DNA of 64,000 nt from Aquipseudomonas alcaligenes (GTDB lineage Bacteria; Pseudomonadota; Gammaproteobacteria; Pseudomonadales; Pseudomonadaceae), in assembly GCF_003205495.1 (NCBI RefSeq), contig NZ_QJRX01000004.1, forward strand, positions 372,764 through 436,763, in the 5' to 3' direction. A program made the translations under genes and the position numbers. The notes beneath the pieces were generated by a model, which did no database searches, was not told the origin of the DNA, and worked only from the letters and a program-made list of their open reading frames with translations. Positions 35,140 to 43,795 of the stretch are shown here, piece by piece. The stretch's first letter is position 1. Every line of letters begins with the position of its first letter.

Positions 35140-35775
35140 ATGCCGCTGTCGAACATCGAGATACTCCACCAGGATGACGCCCTGCTGGTGATCAACAAGC
35201 CCACCCTGCTGCTCTCGGTACCCGGCCGCGCCGAGGACAACCGCGACTGCCTGGTGACCCGCCTGCAGGACAACGGCTACCCGGAAGCGCGCATCGTCCA
35301 CCGCCTGGACTGGGAAACCTCCGGCATCATCGTCCTGGCCCGCGACGCCGACAGCCACCGCGAGCTGTCCCGCCAGTTCCACGACCGCGAGACCGAGAAG
35401 GCCTACACCGCCCTGTGCTGGGGCCAGCCCGAGCTGGACAGCGGCAGCATCGACCTGCCGCTGCGCTACGATCCGCCGACCAAGCCGCGCCACGTGGTCG
35501 ACCATGAGCTGGGCAAGCACGCCCTGACCTTCTGGCGCGTGGTCGAGCGCTGCGGCGACTACTGCCGGGTCGAGCTGACCCCCATCACCGGACGCTCGCA
35601 CCAACTGCGCGTGCACATGCTGTCCATCGGCCACCCGCTGCTCGGCGACCGCCTCTACGCCCACGCCGAGGCCCTGGCCGCCCATGAGCGCCTGTGCCTG
35701 CACGCCAGCATGCTCAGCCTGACCCACCCGACCACCGGCCAGCGCCTGCGCTTCGAGTGCCCGGCGCCGTTCTGA
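35140..35775 (+). CDS. rluA: RluA-family pseudouridine synthase
   Basis: Protein of 211 residues with the catalytic HRLDWETSG at 54-62 (Asp57), and the flanking motifs YTALCWG and GRSHQLRVHMLSIGHPLLGD. RluA modifies U746 of 23S rRNA and U32 of some tRNAs in E. coli. Lacks an S4 domain, as expected for RluA. Probably transcribed with minCDE. Confidence 0.92.
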   Translation: MPLSNIEILHQDDALLVINKPTLLLSVPGRAEDNRDCLVTRLQDNGYPEARIVHRLDWETSGIIVLARDADSHRELSRQFHDRETEKAYTALCWGQPELDSGSIDLPLRYDPPTKPRHVVDHELGKHALTFWRVVERCGDYCRVELTPITGRSHQLRVHMLSIGHPLLGDRLYAHAEALAAHERLCLHASMLSLTHPTTGQRLRFECPAPF

Positions 35776-35784
35776 GCCTTTTCC

Positions 35785-35845
35785 GTAGCCCGGATGCAAT
35801 CCGGGAAACAGGCAGCTCCACCCCCCCGGATTTCATCCGGGCTAC
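35785..35845. repeat. REP-like inverted repeat
   Basis: GTAGCCCGGAT at the left is matched by ATCCGGGCTAC at the right, enclosing a further internal CCCGGATGCAATCCGGG palindrome. This short motif is a common extragenic repeat type in gammaproteobacteria. It lies between rluA and the aminopeptidase gene. Confidence 0.7.
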
Positions 35846-35881
35846 AACTGACTATCTTTCTTGCAGCAGGTGCAGTGCGCT

Positions 35882-35972
35882 GTTGCCCCCTCTCCCGTTT
35901 ACGGGAGAGGGTTGGGGAGAGGGTGAGTAAGCCAACGCCCTCTCCCACAACTGGAAGAGGGAGGCTTTCGAG
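35882..35972. repeat. Extragenic palindromic repeat, copy 1
   Basis: Opens with GTTGCCCCCTCTCCCGTTTA, forming a hairpin with ACGGGAGAGGG, then TTGGGGAGAGGG and a second CCCTCTCCC arm facing GGAAGAGGG. The first 42 bases are repeated exactly, on the opposite strand, at 59951-59992. With the element at 35785 this fills the 298-base gap before the aminopeptidase gene. Confidence 0.85.
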
Positions 35973-36073
35973 ATCGCGGACAGCTTCTGAGCCGTCTGAA
36001 GACATCCCCCACACACGTGCCAAACGCGCCACGGAATCCGATAAACTCGGCCGATTGCCGTCCGGAGTCCGTT

Positions 36074-37363
36074 ATGCGTGCAGAGCTGAACCAGGGCCTG
36101 ATCGATTTTCTAAAGGCCTCGCCCACCCCCTTCCACGCCACCCGCAGCCTGGCCCAGCGCCTGCAGGCCGCCGGTTTCCGTCCGCTGGACGAGCGCGAGC
36201 CCTGGCACACCGAGGCCGGCGGGCGCTATTACGTGACCCGCAACGACTCCTCGATCATCGCCTTCCGCCTGGGCCGCCGCGCGCCGCTGGAAGGTGGCCT
36301 GCGCCTGGTCGGCGCGCATACCGACAGCCCCTGCCTACGCGTCAAGCCGCAGCCGGAGCTGCAGCGCCAGGGCTTCCTGCAGCTCGGCGTGGAAGTCTAC
36401 GGCGGCGCCCTGCTCGCGCCCTGGTTCGACCGCGACCTGTCGCTGGCCGGCCGCGTGACCTTCCGCGAGGGCGGCAAGGTGCAGAGCCTGCTGATCGACT
36501 TCCAGCAGCCGATCGCGGTGATCCCCAACCTGGCCATCCACCTCAACCGCGAGGCCAACCAGGGCTGGCCGATCAACGCGCAGACCGAGCTGCCGCCGAT
36601 CCTCGCCCAGCTCAGCGGCGACGAGCGCGCCGACTTCCGTGCCCTGCTCGCCGACCGCCTGGCCGTGGAGCACGGCATCTGCGCCGACGCGGTACTGGAC
36701 TACGAACTGAGCTTCTACGACACCCAGGGCGCCGCGCTGATCGGCCTCAACCAGGACTTCATCGCCGGCGCGCGCCTGGACAACCTGCTGTCCTGCTACG
36801 CCGGCCTGCAGGCGCTGATCGAGGCCGAGGGCGACGAGACCTGCGTGCTGGTCTGCACCGACCACGAGGAGATCGGCTCCTGCTCGGCCTGCGGCGCCGA
36901 CGGCCCGTTCCTCGATCAGGTCCTGCGCCGCGTGCTGCCGGAGGGCGACGCCTTCGTGCGGACCATCCAGAAGTCACTGCTGGTGTCGGCCGACAACGCC
37001 CACGGCGTGCACCCCAACTACGCTGACAAGCACGACGCCAACCACGGCCCCAAGCTCAACGCCGGCCCGGTGATCAAGGTCAACAGCAACCAGCGCTACG
37101 CCACCAACAGCGAAACCGCCGGCTTCTTCCGCCACCTGTGCCTGGCCGAGGAAGTGCCGGTGCAGAGCTTCGTGGTGCGCAGCGACATGGGCTGCGGCTC
37201 GACCATCGGCCCGATCACCGCCAGCCAGTTGGGCGTACGCACCGTGGACATCGGCCTGCCGACCTTCGCCATGCACTCCATCCGCGAACTGGCCGGCAGC
37301 CACGACCTGGCACACCTGGTGCGGGTGCTGAGCGCCTTCTACGCCAGCGCCGAGCTGGCCTGA
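36074..37363 (+). CDS. M18 family zinc aminopeptidase
   Basis: Protein of 429 residues, the usual M18 length. Metal-site segments are intact: [13 protein letters not shown] (His82), [25 protein letters not shown] and the final MHSIRELAG. Cleaves N-terminal residues, often acidic ones, from peptides; cytoplasmic dodecamer in related enzymes. The start at 36074 leaves [20 protein letters not shown], the standard N-terminus; the 19 upstream codons are not conserved. Confidence 0.93.
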   Translation: MRAELNQGLIDFLKASPTPFHATRSLAQRLQAAGFRPLDEREPWHTEAGGRYYVTRNDSSIIAFRLGRRAPLEGGLRLVGAHTDSPCLRVKPQPELQRQGFLQLGVEVYGGALLAPWFDRDLSLAGRVTFREGGKVQSLLIDFQQPIAVIPNLAIHLNREANQGWPINAQTELPPILAQLSGDERADFRALLADRLAVEHGICADAVLDYELSFYDTQGAALIGLNQDFIAGARLDNLLSCYAGLQALIEAEGDETCVLVCTDHEEIGSCSACGADGPFLDQVLRRVLPEGDAFVRTIQKSLLVSADNAHGVHPNYADKHDANHGPKLNAGPVIKVNSNQRYATNSETAGFFRHLCLAEEVPVQSFVVRSDMGCGSTIGPITASQLGVRTVDIGLPTFAMHSIRELAGSHDLAHLVRVLSAFYASAELA

Positions 37364-37371
37364 GTGCCCGG

Positions 37372-38334
37372 CTAGAGCCGGAAGCTCTGCCGGTAGGCCA
37401 GCGGCGTCATGCCGGTGACCCGCTTGAAGGTGCGGCGGAAGCTGGACTCGTCGCCAAAGCCCAGTGCCTCGCTGATCTGCGCGACTGACTCCGACGTCAG
37501 GATCAGCCGCTCGCCAGCCTGGTTGAGCTTGATCAACCGCACATGATCGGCCAGCGCGTGGCCGGTCAGCGCCCTGACCTTGCGCGCCAGTGTGCGCGTG
37601 CTCAGCGCCAGTTCCGCAGCCAGCCGCTCGGCCACCAGCAGCCGTGCCGGGTGGCGCTCCACCAGCAGCTGCAGCCGGCGCAGCAGCGGATCGCTCTGCC
37701 GTGCCACGCCCAGGGCACGGAACACCGGGGCGGCCGGCTCGGGCCGCGGCAGCACCATCATCCGGGCAATCTCGCGATAGGCCTCGACACCCAGCTGCTC
37801 CTCGATCAGTGCCCTGGCGATCGGCAGATGGCCGCTGACACCCGAGGCGGTGGCGACCCGCGGGCCGAACAACTGGGTGTGCTGGAACTGCCAGCCGACC
37901 TTGGGAAAACGTGCGCGCAGGCTGTCCGCCAGCCACCAGGTAGCGGTGGCCTCCTCGCCGTCCAGCCGGCCACTGCCCGCCAGCAGGCATACGCCGGTGC
38001 AATAGCTCCACAGCCGGGTCTTTCGACTCAAGCGCGCCAGGCCGTGCAGCAGCGCGCGGTGCTGCTCCAGCGCCTGCGCCACCCGTGCCTCGCTATCCGC
38101 CCATAGCCCGGGGATGAGCAGCGCATCGCAACGCGCCTCGGCCAGCGTCGCCTCCGGCTGCAGGCGCAGCCCCTGCGCGCACTCGACCGCCTGCAGGTCC
38201 AGACCGAGCCAGCGCAGCTCGAAATGCCGCTGTCCGCTCCGCCGATTGGCGGCCGACAGCAGATCGGCGAAAGCAAACAGGCCAGCCGGCATGCAGCCGG
38301 GGTAGAGCAGCAGACCGATAGTTCGAGTTGGCAT
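37372..38334 (-). CDS. GlxA-family transcriptional regulator (DJ-1/PfpI plus AraC HTH)
   Basis: Protein of 320 residues. The first 170 residues form a class-I glutamine-amidotransferase-like domain with LIPGLWADSE and a cysteine at the nucleophile elbow (SYCTGVCLLAGSG). The C-terminal 100 residues are an AraC-type double helix-turn-helix (LALSTRTLARKVRALTG, ISEALGFGDESSFRRTFKRV). Such regulators often control amine or osmolyte catabolism genes. Divergent from the MBL-fold gene, which is a likely target. Confidence 0.92.
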   Translation of the reverse strand: MPTRTIGLLLYPGCMPAGLFAFADLLSAANRRSGQRHFELRWLGLDLQAVECAQGLRLQPEATLAEARCDALLIPGLWADSEARVAQALEQHRALLHGLARLSRKTRLWSYCTGVCLLAGSGRLDGEEATATWWLADSLRARFPKVGWQFQHTQLFGPRVATASGVSGHLPIARALIEEQLGVEAYREIARMMVLPRPEPAAPVFRALGVARQSDPLLRRLQLLVERHPARLLVAERLAAELALSTRTLARKVRALTGHALADHVRLIKLNQAGERLILTSESVAQISEALGFGDESSFRRTFKRVTGMTPLAYRQSFRL

Positions 38335-38418
38335 GAAATGTCCGCTTTATGGCAATTCAAGCCATGCTCACCCGGCCGCGCAATTTTCACAATGGCCCTA
38401 CCTGAATCGGAGGCCACC

Positions 38419-39219
38419 ATGAAGATCACCCAGTTGCGCAACGCCACCCTCATCGTCCAGTTCGGCGATGTCCACCTGCTGGTCGACCCCATGCTGGCGC
38501 CGCGCGGCCAGCTGCCGTCGCTCAAGTTCGTCACCCGCTCGCGCCGACGCAATCCACTGGTCGAGCTGCCGGACAACGCCGCCACACATCTGGAGCGGGT
38601 GACCCACTGCCTGATCACCCACTGCCAGAAGGGCCATTTCGACCACCTCGACCGCGCCGCCGTGCGCTGGCTGCGCCAACGCGGCACGCCGGTGCTGTGT
38701 ATGGCGGAGGACGCCGACTATCTGCGCCGGCTGCGCCTTAACGTGCAGGTACTGGCGACCGACGAGGATGGGGCCTTCTTCGGCGGCAGCGTGCGTGCCA
38801 TCCCCTGCCTGCATGGCGAGGGCTTCGTCGGCCGGCTGATGGCTCACGGTTATGGCTACTTCATGCGCATCCCCGGCGAGCCCAGTCTCTATCTGGCCGG
38901 CGACACCCTGTTGACCGACGAGGTACGCCACTGCCTGCGGGAACTGCAGCCGGACGTCAGCGTGCTGCCAGCCGGCGGCGCGCAGTTCGATATCGGCGGC
39001 GCGATCATCATGGGCCAGGCCGACATCCTCGCGGCGCTGAGCCTCAGCCGCGGATTGGTGATCGCCAACCACCTCGAGGCCCTCGACCACTGCCCGGTGA
39101 GCCGCGCCGAACTGCTGGCCGAGGCCAACCGCGCGCAACTGGGTGGTCGCTTGCGCGTCCCCCTGGATGGCGAGACCCTGACCTTCCCCGCAACCGCTCG
39201 CGCCGGCGCCACGGCCTGA
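38419..39219 (+). CDS. MBL-fold metallohydrolase
   Basis: Protein of 266 residues with a metallo-beta-lactamase core: DVHLLVDPMLAPRG, the metal motif CQKGHFDHLD, AGDTLLTDEV and a C-terminal NHLEALDHCPVSR. Similar to UlaG-like hydrolases. Start chosen at 38419 because CGGAGG lies just upstream and MKITQLRNATLIV is the usual N-terminus. Divergent from the GlxA regulator. Substrate unknown. Confidence 0.88.
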   Translation: MKITQLRNATLIVQFGDVHLLVDPMLAPRGQLPSLKFVTRSRRRNPLVELPDNAATHLERVTHCLITHCQKGHFDHLDRAAVRWLRQRGTPVLCMAEDADYLRRLRLNVQVLATDEDGAFFGGSVRAIPCLHGEGFVGRLMAHGYGYFMRIPGEPSLYLAGDTLLTDEVRHCLRELQPDVSVLPAGGAQFDIGGAIIMGQADILAALSLSRGLVIANHLEALDHCPVSRAELLAEANRAQLGGRLRVPLDGETLTFPATARAGATA

Positions 39220-39229
39220 GGAATCCGCC

Positions 39230-39946
39230 TCAGTCCGGAACCTCGACGCGCACCCGCACCGCATCGTGGCGCCAGTACTCCAGGTCGCAGTCGATGATGC
39301 GTCCGTGCTGGTCGCGGTTGACCCGGGTGATGCACAGTGCCGGGCTGCCCGGCGCCGCCTTGAGGCTGAGCGCGGCGTCGGCCGGCAGCGCGGTGGGCAG
39401 GATGTCGAAGGCCACCCGGCCGTAGCGGATGCCGTACTGGCTGGCGTACATCTCGGTGAGCGAGGCGGTCAGGTCGTTGTCGAGGATGCCGGGGAAATAG
39501 GCCGGGTTGAGGTAGTGCTCGACATACAGCACCAGGCGCCCATCGATACGCCGCACCCGGCGGATCTGCTGCACCGCCGACAACGCCGGTAGCTCCAGGC
39601 GCGCGCAGATGTCCGCCGGCGCCGGCACCAGCCGCGCACTCAGCACCTCGGTCGAGGGCACCCGGCCCTGCTCGCGCACCATGGCGTGGAAGTGGCTGCG
39701 CACCAGCGGGTTGTAGTCCAGCCGGCGCGGCGAGACGAACCAGCCACGGCGCTCCTCGCGATAGATCAACCCCTCCGACTCCAGCTGCCCCAGCGCCTCG
39801 CGCAGGGTGATGCGGGTGGTTTCGAACAGCTCGCTGAGCTTGCGCTCGGCCGGCAGCTTGCCGCCCTGGGGCAGCAGGCCATGGTCGATCTGCTCCTGCA
39901 GGGCGCGGCAGATGGCGGTAACGGTACGCGGCGCTTCTTCGCGCAT
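39230..39946 (-). CDS. GntR-family regulator, HutC/UTRA subfamily
   Basis: Protein of 238 residues. The winged helix (about 10-75) has ITLREALGQLESEGLIYREE; the UTRA effector domain (about 90-230) follows. Start at 39946 is favoured by GGAGAA 6 bases before it; an in-frame ATG at 39958 has no site. Divergent from the ABC operon and convergent with the MBL gene. Two sites resembling the TGGTCTAGACCA consensus of HutC-subfamily members flank it (see the two regulatory entries), so it probably represses itself and the transporter, inference. Confidence 0.9.
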   Translation of the reverse strand: MREEAPRTVTAICRALQEQIDHGLLPQGGKLPAERKLSELFETTRITLREALGQLESEGLIYREERRGWFVSPRRLDYNPLVRSHFHAMVREQGRVPSTEVLSARLVPAPADICARLELPALSAVQQIRRVRRIDGRLVLYVEHYLNPAYFPGILDNDLTASLTEMYASQYGIRYGRVAFDILPTALPADAALSLKAAPGSPALCITRVNRDQHGRIIDCDLEYWRHDAVRVRVEVPD

Positions 39947-39960
39947 GCATTTCTCCATTC

Positions 39961-39972
39961 TGGAATAGACCA
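39961..39972. promoter_or_regulatory. Candidate GntR/UTRA operator at the regulator's own start
   Basis: TGGAATAGACCA differs from TGGTCTAGACCA, the core site of DasR/NagR-type regulators, at 2 of 12 positions. It ends 15 bases upstream of the regulator's start codon, where binding would block transcription of the regulator itself. Confidence 0.55.
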
Positions 39973-40219
39973 GCACCAATGAGGTGCGCAGCCGTGAGGC
40001 GATACGGCCATGCTAGGCAGCCTAGATGACTGCCAGATGACAGTCGCGGCGACCATCGAAACGTCTGCATGCCTTATGCCATCTGGCCTGGTACGAATCA
40101 GGCAAATCAGCCACTTAGCTATGGTCTACGCTTTCCTGCGCGGAGCGGACCTGTGGAACGGGCCGCAGCCTCGCCATAAAAGCGTCATGAAAAGCCTCTA
40201 GATTTGGCCTGGGTCTTGC

Positions 40220-40231
40220 TGATCTAGACCA
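40220..40231. promoter_or_regulatory. Candidate GntR/UTRA operator of the ABC operon
   Basis: TGATCTAGACCA matches TGGTCTAGACCA at 11 of 12 positions. It lies 29 bases upstream of the binding-protein start codon. Further partial sites occur nearby (TGGTCT at 40122, TCTAGA at 40197). The 313-base gap between the regulator and the operon contains no gene but holds these sites. Confidence 0.6.
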
Positions 40232-40259
40232 AACTTTCACCCTGCTAAGGAGCTTCACG

Positions 40260-41315
40260 ATGAAACGCCTGCTGCTGGCTTCACTGATGGGATCGGCCAT
40301 TGTTCTGGGTAACCAGGCCATGGCCAACGAGGACTTGAAAGCACTGGAACAAGCCGCCCGCGCAGAGGGCGAAGTCAACAGCGTCGGCATGCCTGACAGC
40401 TGGGCCAACTGGAAGGACACCTGGGCTGACCTGAACAAGCTGTACGGCCTCAAGCACATGGACACCGACATGAGTTCGGCCCAGGAGATCGCCAAGTTCG
40501 AGGCCGAGAAGGACAACGCTACCGCCGACATCGGCGACGTTGGCGCCGCCTTCGGCCCCATCGCCGTGCAGAAGGGCGTGACCCAGCCCTACAAGCCGAG
40601 CACCTGGGAGCAGATCCCGGCCTGGGCCAAGGACGCCGACGGCCACTGGATGCTGGCCTACACCGGCTCCATCGCCTTCATCGTCAACAAGCAGCTGGTC
40701 AAGGAGCCGCCGAAGTCCTGGGCCGACCTCAAGGAAGGCAAGTACAAGGTCGCCATCGGTGATGTCAGCGCCGCCGCCCAGGCCGTCAACGGCGTGCTGG
40801 CTGCCGCCATCGCCAACGGCGGTGACGAGAAGAACATCCAGCCGGGCCTGGACTTCTTCGCCGAGATCGCCAAGCAGGGCCGCCTGTCGCTGTCCAACCC
40901 GACCATCCAGACCCTGGAAAAAGGCGAAGTGGAAGTCGGCGTGGTGTGGGACTTCAACGGCCTGTCCTACCGCGACCAGATCGACCCGAGCCGCTTCGAG
41001 GTGCTGATCCCGTCCGACGGTTCGGTGATCTCCGGCTACACCACCATCATCAACAAGTACGCCAAGCACCCGAACGCGGCCAAGCTGGCTCGCGAGTACA
41101 TCCTCTCCGACGCCGGCCAGATCAACCTGGCCAAGGGCAATGCCCGGCCGATCCGCGCCGAGCACCTGACCCTGCCGCCGGAAGTACAGGCCAAGCTGCT
41201 GCCCAACGAGCAGTACGCCAAGGTCCAGCCGATCAAGGATGCCGCCGCCTGGGAAGCCACGTCCAAGGCCCTGCCGCAGCTGTGGCAGGAAAACGTGATC
41301 ATCGAAATGCAGTGA
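40260..41315 (+). CDS. ABC transporter periplasmic binding protein (phosphonate/iron-type)
   Basis: Protein of 351 residues with a signal peptide ending NQAMA. It belongs to the family-1 solute-binding class (LEQAARAEGEVNSVGMP, WMLAYTGSIAFIVNK, VVWDFNGLSYRDQ). The start lies 7 bases after AAGGAG. Its operon includes a phosphodiesterase-like enzyme and a HAD phosphatase, so the ligand may be an organophosphorus compound, inference. First gene of the ABC operon. Confidence 0.88.
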   Translation: MKRLLLASLMGSAIVLGNQAMANEDLKALEQAARAEGEVNSVGMPDSWANWKDTWADLNKLYGLKHMDTDMSSAQEIAKFEAEKDNATADIGDVGAAFGPIAVQKGVTQPYKPSTWEQIPAWAKDADGHWMLAYTGSIAFIVNKQLVKEPPKSWADLKEGKYKVAIGDVSAAAQAVNGVLAAAIANGGDEKNIQPGLDFFAEIAKQGRLSLSNPTIQTLEKGEVEVGVVWDFNGLSYRDQIDPSRFEVLIPSDGSVISGYTTIINKYAKHPNAAKLAREYILSDAGQINLAKGNARPIRAEHLTLPPEVQAKLLPNEQYAKVQPIKDAAAWEATSKALPQLWQENVIIEMQ

Positions 41316-41322
41316 CCGCGAT

Positions 41323-41344
41323 GCGGGGCCCGCACGGGCCCCGC
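41323..41344 (+). other. Intra-operon hairpin after the binding-protein gene
   Basis: Perfect 9-base stem GCGGGGCCC/GGGCCCCGC with a 4-base loop, in the 48-base gap after the binding-protein gene. No T-run follows, so it is more likely to be an RNA-stabilising element that keeps the first cistron abundant than a terminator. Confidence 0.6.
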
Positions 41345-41363
41345 TCTCGCCAAGGAATTCCCG

Positions 41364-42170
41364 ATGCCGCACAAAGTCATTCTGGTCGTGCTGGACGGTC
41401 TCAACTACGAGGTCGCCCGGCATGCCCTGGGCCATCTGCAGGCCTACTGCGCCGCCGGCCGTGCCGCGCTGTACCGCCTCGAATGCGAACTGCCGGCGTT
41501 GTCGCGCCCGCTCTACGAATGCATCATGACCGGCGTTGCGCCGATCGACAGCGGCGTGGTGCACAACGACGTGGTGCGCCTGTCCAAGGAGCGCAGCATC
41601 TTCCACTATGCCCGTGACGCCGGCCTGACCACCGCCGCCGCGGCCTACCACTGGATGAGCGAGCTGTATAACCGCGCACCCTTCGTCGCCGCCCGCGACC
41701 GCCACACCAGCGATGCGGCCCTGCCGATCCAGCACGGCCACTTCTACTACGCCGACCACTACCCGGACTCGCACCTGTTCGCCGACGCCGAGAACCTGCG
41801 CCTGAAACACGCACCGGACTTCCTGCTGGTGCACCCGATGAACATCGACGACGCCGGCCATGGTTATGGCCTGGATTCGCCGCAATACCGCAACGCCGCG
41901 CGGCGCGCCGACGTGATCCTAGCCGACTACCTGCAGGGCTGGCTCGACGCCGGCTATCAGGTGCTGGTGACCGCCGACCACGGCATGAACAACGACCGCT
42001 CGCACAACGGCCTGCTGGCCGAGGAGCGCGAGGTCCCGCTGCTGGTGCTGGGCGAGGCCTTCAGCCTCGACGCCAACGCCCGCCCCCGGCAGATCGAGCT
42101 GTGCGGCACCATCTGCGCGCTGCTTGGTGCCACCCACGACAAACCCCTGTGCAAGGAACTGCTCAAGTGA
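41364..42170 (+). CDS. Alkaline phosphatase superfamily hydrolase (phosphodiesterase/nucleotide pyrophosphatase-like)
   Basis: Protein of 268 residues. Metal-binding and nucleophile elements are present: VVLDGLNYEVA (Asp11), a Ser in LPALSRPLYE as likely nucleophile, and HPMNIDDAGHGYG plus TADHGMNNDRSHNG for the two metals. No signal peptide, so it acts in the cytoplasm on imported substrate. Overlaps the permease gene by one base (TGATG). Substrate likely an organophosphate or phosphonate, inference. Confidence 0.85.
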   Translation: MPHKVILVVLDGLNYEVARHALGHLQAYCAAGRAALYRLECELPALSRPLYECIMTGVAPIDSGVVHNDVVRLSKERSIFHYARDAGLTTAAAAYHWMSELYNRAPFVAARDRHTSDAALPIQHGHFYYADHYPDSHLFADAENLRLKHAPDFLLVHPMNIDDAGHGYGLDSPQYRNAARRADVILADYLQGWLDAGYQVLVTADHGMNNDRSHNGLLAEEREVPLLVLGEAFSLDANARPRQIELCGTICALLGATHDKPLCKELLK

Positions 42171-43009
42171 TGTCCGCTCTTCGCGGCAAGTGGCTGGCCC
42201 TGCTGTGCCTGCTGCCGTTCGCCGTGTTCTTCTTCGCCTTCCAGGTCGCCCCGCTGCTGTGGGTGGCGGTCAACAGCCTGATCGTCGGCGACAGCTGGAG
42301 CCTGGCCAATTTCAGCAAGATCTTCTCCTCGAAGTTCTACCTGCAGGCGATCAAGCACAGCCTGCAGATCGCCTTCTGGTCCAGCCTGTTCGGCATCGTC
42401 ATCGCCATCCTCGGCAGCTACTCGCTGCGCCAGGTGGACTCGAAGCTGCGCGACTTCGTCATGGCCTTCTCCAACATGACCAGCAACTTCGCCGGTGTGC
42501 CGCTGGCCTTCGCCTTCATCATCCTGCTCGGCTTCAACGGCGCACTGACCCTGCTGCTCAAGCAGGCCGGCGTGATCGACGACTTCAACCTGTACTCCAA
42601 GACCGGCCTGATCGTGCTCTACACCTACTTCCAGATTCCCCTGGGCGTGCTGCTGCTCTACCCGGCCTTCGACGCCCTGCGCCAGGACTGGCGCGAGTCG
42701 GCCCAGCTGCTCGGCGCCGGCAGCTGGGACTTCTGGCGGCATATCGGCCTGCCGGTGCTGACCCCGGCGCTGCTCGGCACCTTCGTCATCCTGCTGGCCA
42801 ACGCCCTCGGTGCCTATGCCACCGTGTACTACCTGACCACCGGCAACTTCAACGTGATGCCGATCCGCATCGCCGGCCTGGTGGCCGGCGACATCAGCCT
42901 CGACCCCAACCTGGCCAGCGCCCTGGCCATGGTGCTGGTCGGCCTGATGGCGCTGATCACCGTGGTGCACCAGTGGCTGCTGCGCAGGAGCTATCACGAT
43001 GCGCGCTGA
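42170..43009 (+). CDS. ABC transporter permease 1
   Basis: Protein of 279 residues with six membrane helices and the cytoplasmic EAA-like loop (QDWRESAQLLGAGSWDFWRH). Start at 42170 overlaps the phosphatase stop; the frame upstream of it is inside that gene. Overlaps permease 2 by 11 bases. Confidence 0.9.
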   Translation: MSALRGKWLALLCLLPFAVFFFAFQVAPLLWVAVNSLIVGDSWSLANFSKIFSSKFYLQAIKHSLQIAFWSSLFGIVIAILGSYSLRQVDSKLRDFVMAFSNMTSNFAGVPLAFAFIILLGFNGALTLLLKQAGVIDDFNLYSKTGLIVLYTYFQIPLGVLLLYPAFDALRQDWRESAQLLGAGSWDFWRHIGLPVLTPALLGTFVILLANALGAYATVYYLTTGNFNVMPIRIAGLVAGDISLDPNLASALAMVLVGLMALITVVHQWLLRRSYHDAR

Positions 43010-43793
43010 AAACAAACCCGCCGCCCTCTACCACCGCGTGGTGGTCTGGCTGCTGTTCCTGATCCTGCTGCTACCGCTGGCGGCCACCCTGCTCTACTCG
43101 CTGTCCACCAGTTGGTCGGCGACCATCCTGCCGGACGGCCTGACCTTCAAGTGGTACCTGGCGCTGTGGAGCGACGCGCGCTTCCTCGCCGCCTTCGGCC
43201 AGTCGCTGCTGGTGTGCCTGGGCGCGCTGCTGCTGGCGGTGGTGCTGATCCTGCCGCTGCTGTTCGTGGTGCACTACCACTTCCCCAAGCTGGACGGGGT
43301 AATGAATATCCTGATCCTGCTGCCCTTCGCCGTGCCGCCGGTGGTGTCCTCGGTGGGCCTGCTGCAGGTCTACGGTTCCGGGCCGCTGGCGATGGTCGGC
43401 ACGCCGTGGATCCTGATCGGCTGCTACTTCACCGTGGCCCTGCCGTTCATGTACCGCGCCATCACCAACAACCTGCAGGCAATCAATCTGCGCGACCTGA
43501 TGGACGCCGCCCACCTGCTCGGTGCCAGCACCTGGAAGGCCGCCTTCCTGGTGGTGCTGCCCAACCTGCGCAACGGCCTGATGGTCTCGCTGTTCCTTTC
43601 CTTCAGCTTCCTGTTCGGCGAGTTCGTGTTCGCCAATCTGCTGGTCGGTACCCGCTACGAGACCCTGCAGGTGTACCTGAACAACATGCGCAACAGCAGC
43701 GGTCACTTCAACAGCGCGCTGGTCATTTCCTACTTCTTCTTCGTACTGCTCTTCACCTGGGCGGCCACCCGCCTGAACAAGGACAAGGCATAG
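42999..43793 (+). CDS. ABC transporter permease 2
   Basis: Protein of 264 residues with six helices and the loop LMDAAHLLGASTWKAAFLVV for contact with the ATPase. Companion of permease 1, in the same overlapping operon. Confidence 0.9.
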   Translation: MRAENKPAALYHRVVVWLLFLILLLPLAATLLYSLSTSWSATILPDGLTFKWYLALWSDARFLAAFGQSLLVCLGALLLAVVLILPLLFVVHYHFPKLDGVMNILILLPFAVPPVVSSVGLLQVYGSGPLAMVGTPWILIGCYFTVALPFMYRAITNNLQAINLRDLMDAAHLLGASTWKAAFLVVLPNLRNGLMVSLFLSFSFLFGEFVFANLLVGTRYETLQVYLNNMRNSSGHFNSALVISYFFFVLLFTWAATRLNKDKA

Positions 43794-43795
43794 GC

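Noticed and set aside
35882..35972. Strong hairpins as a terminator of rluA
   Set aside because: No T-run and the same sequence recurs elsewhere, so it was called an extragenic repeat.
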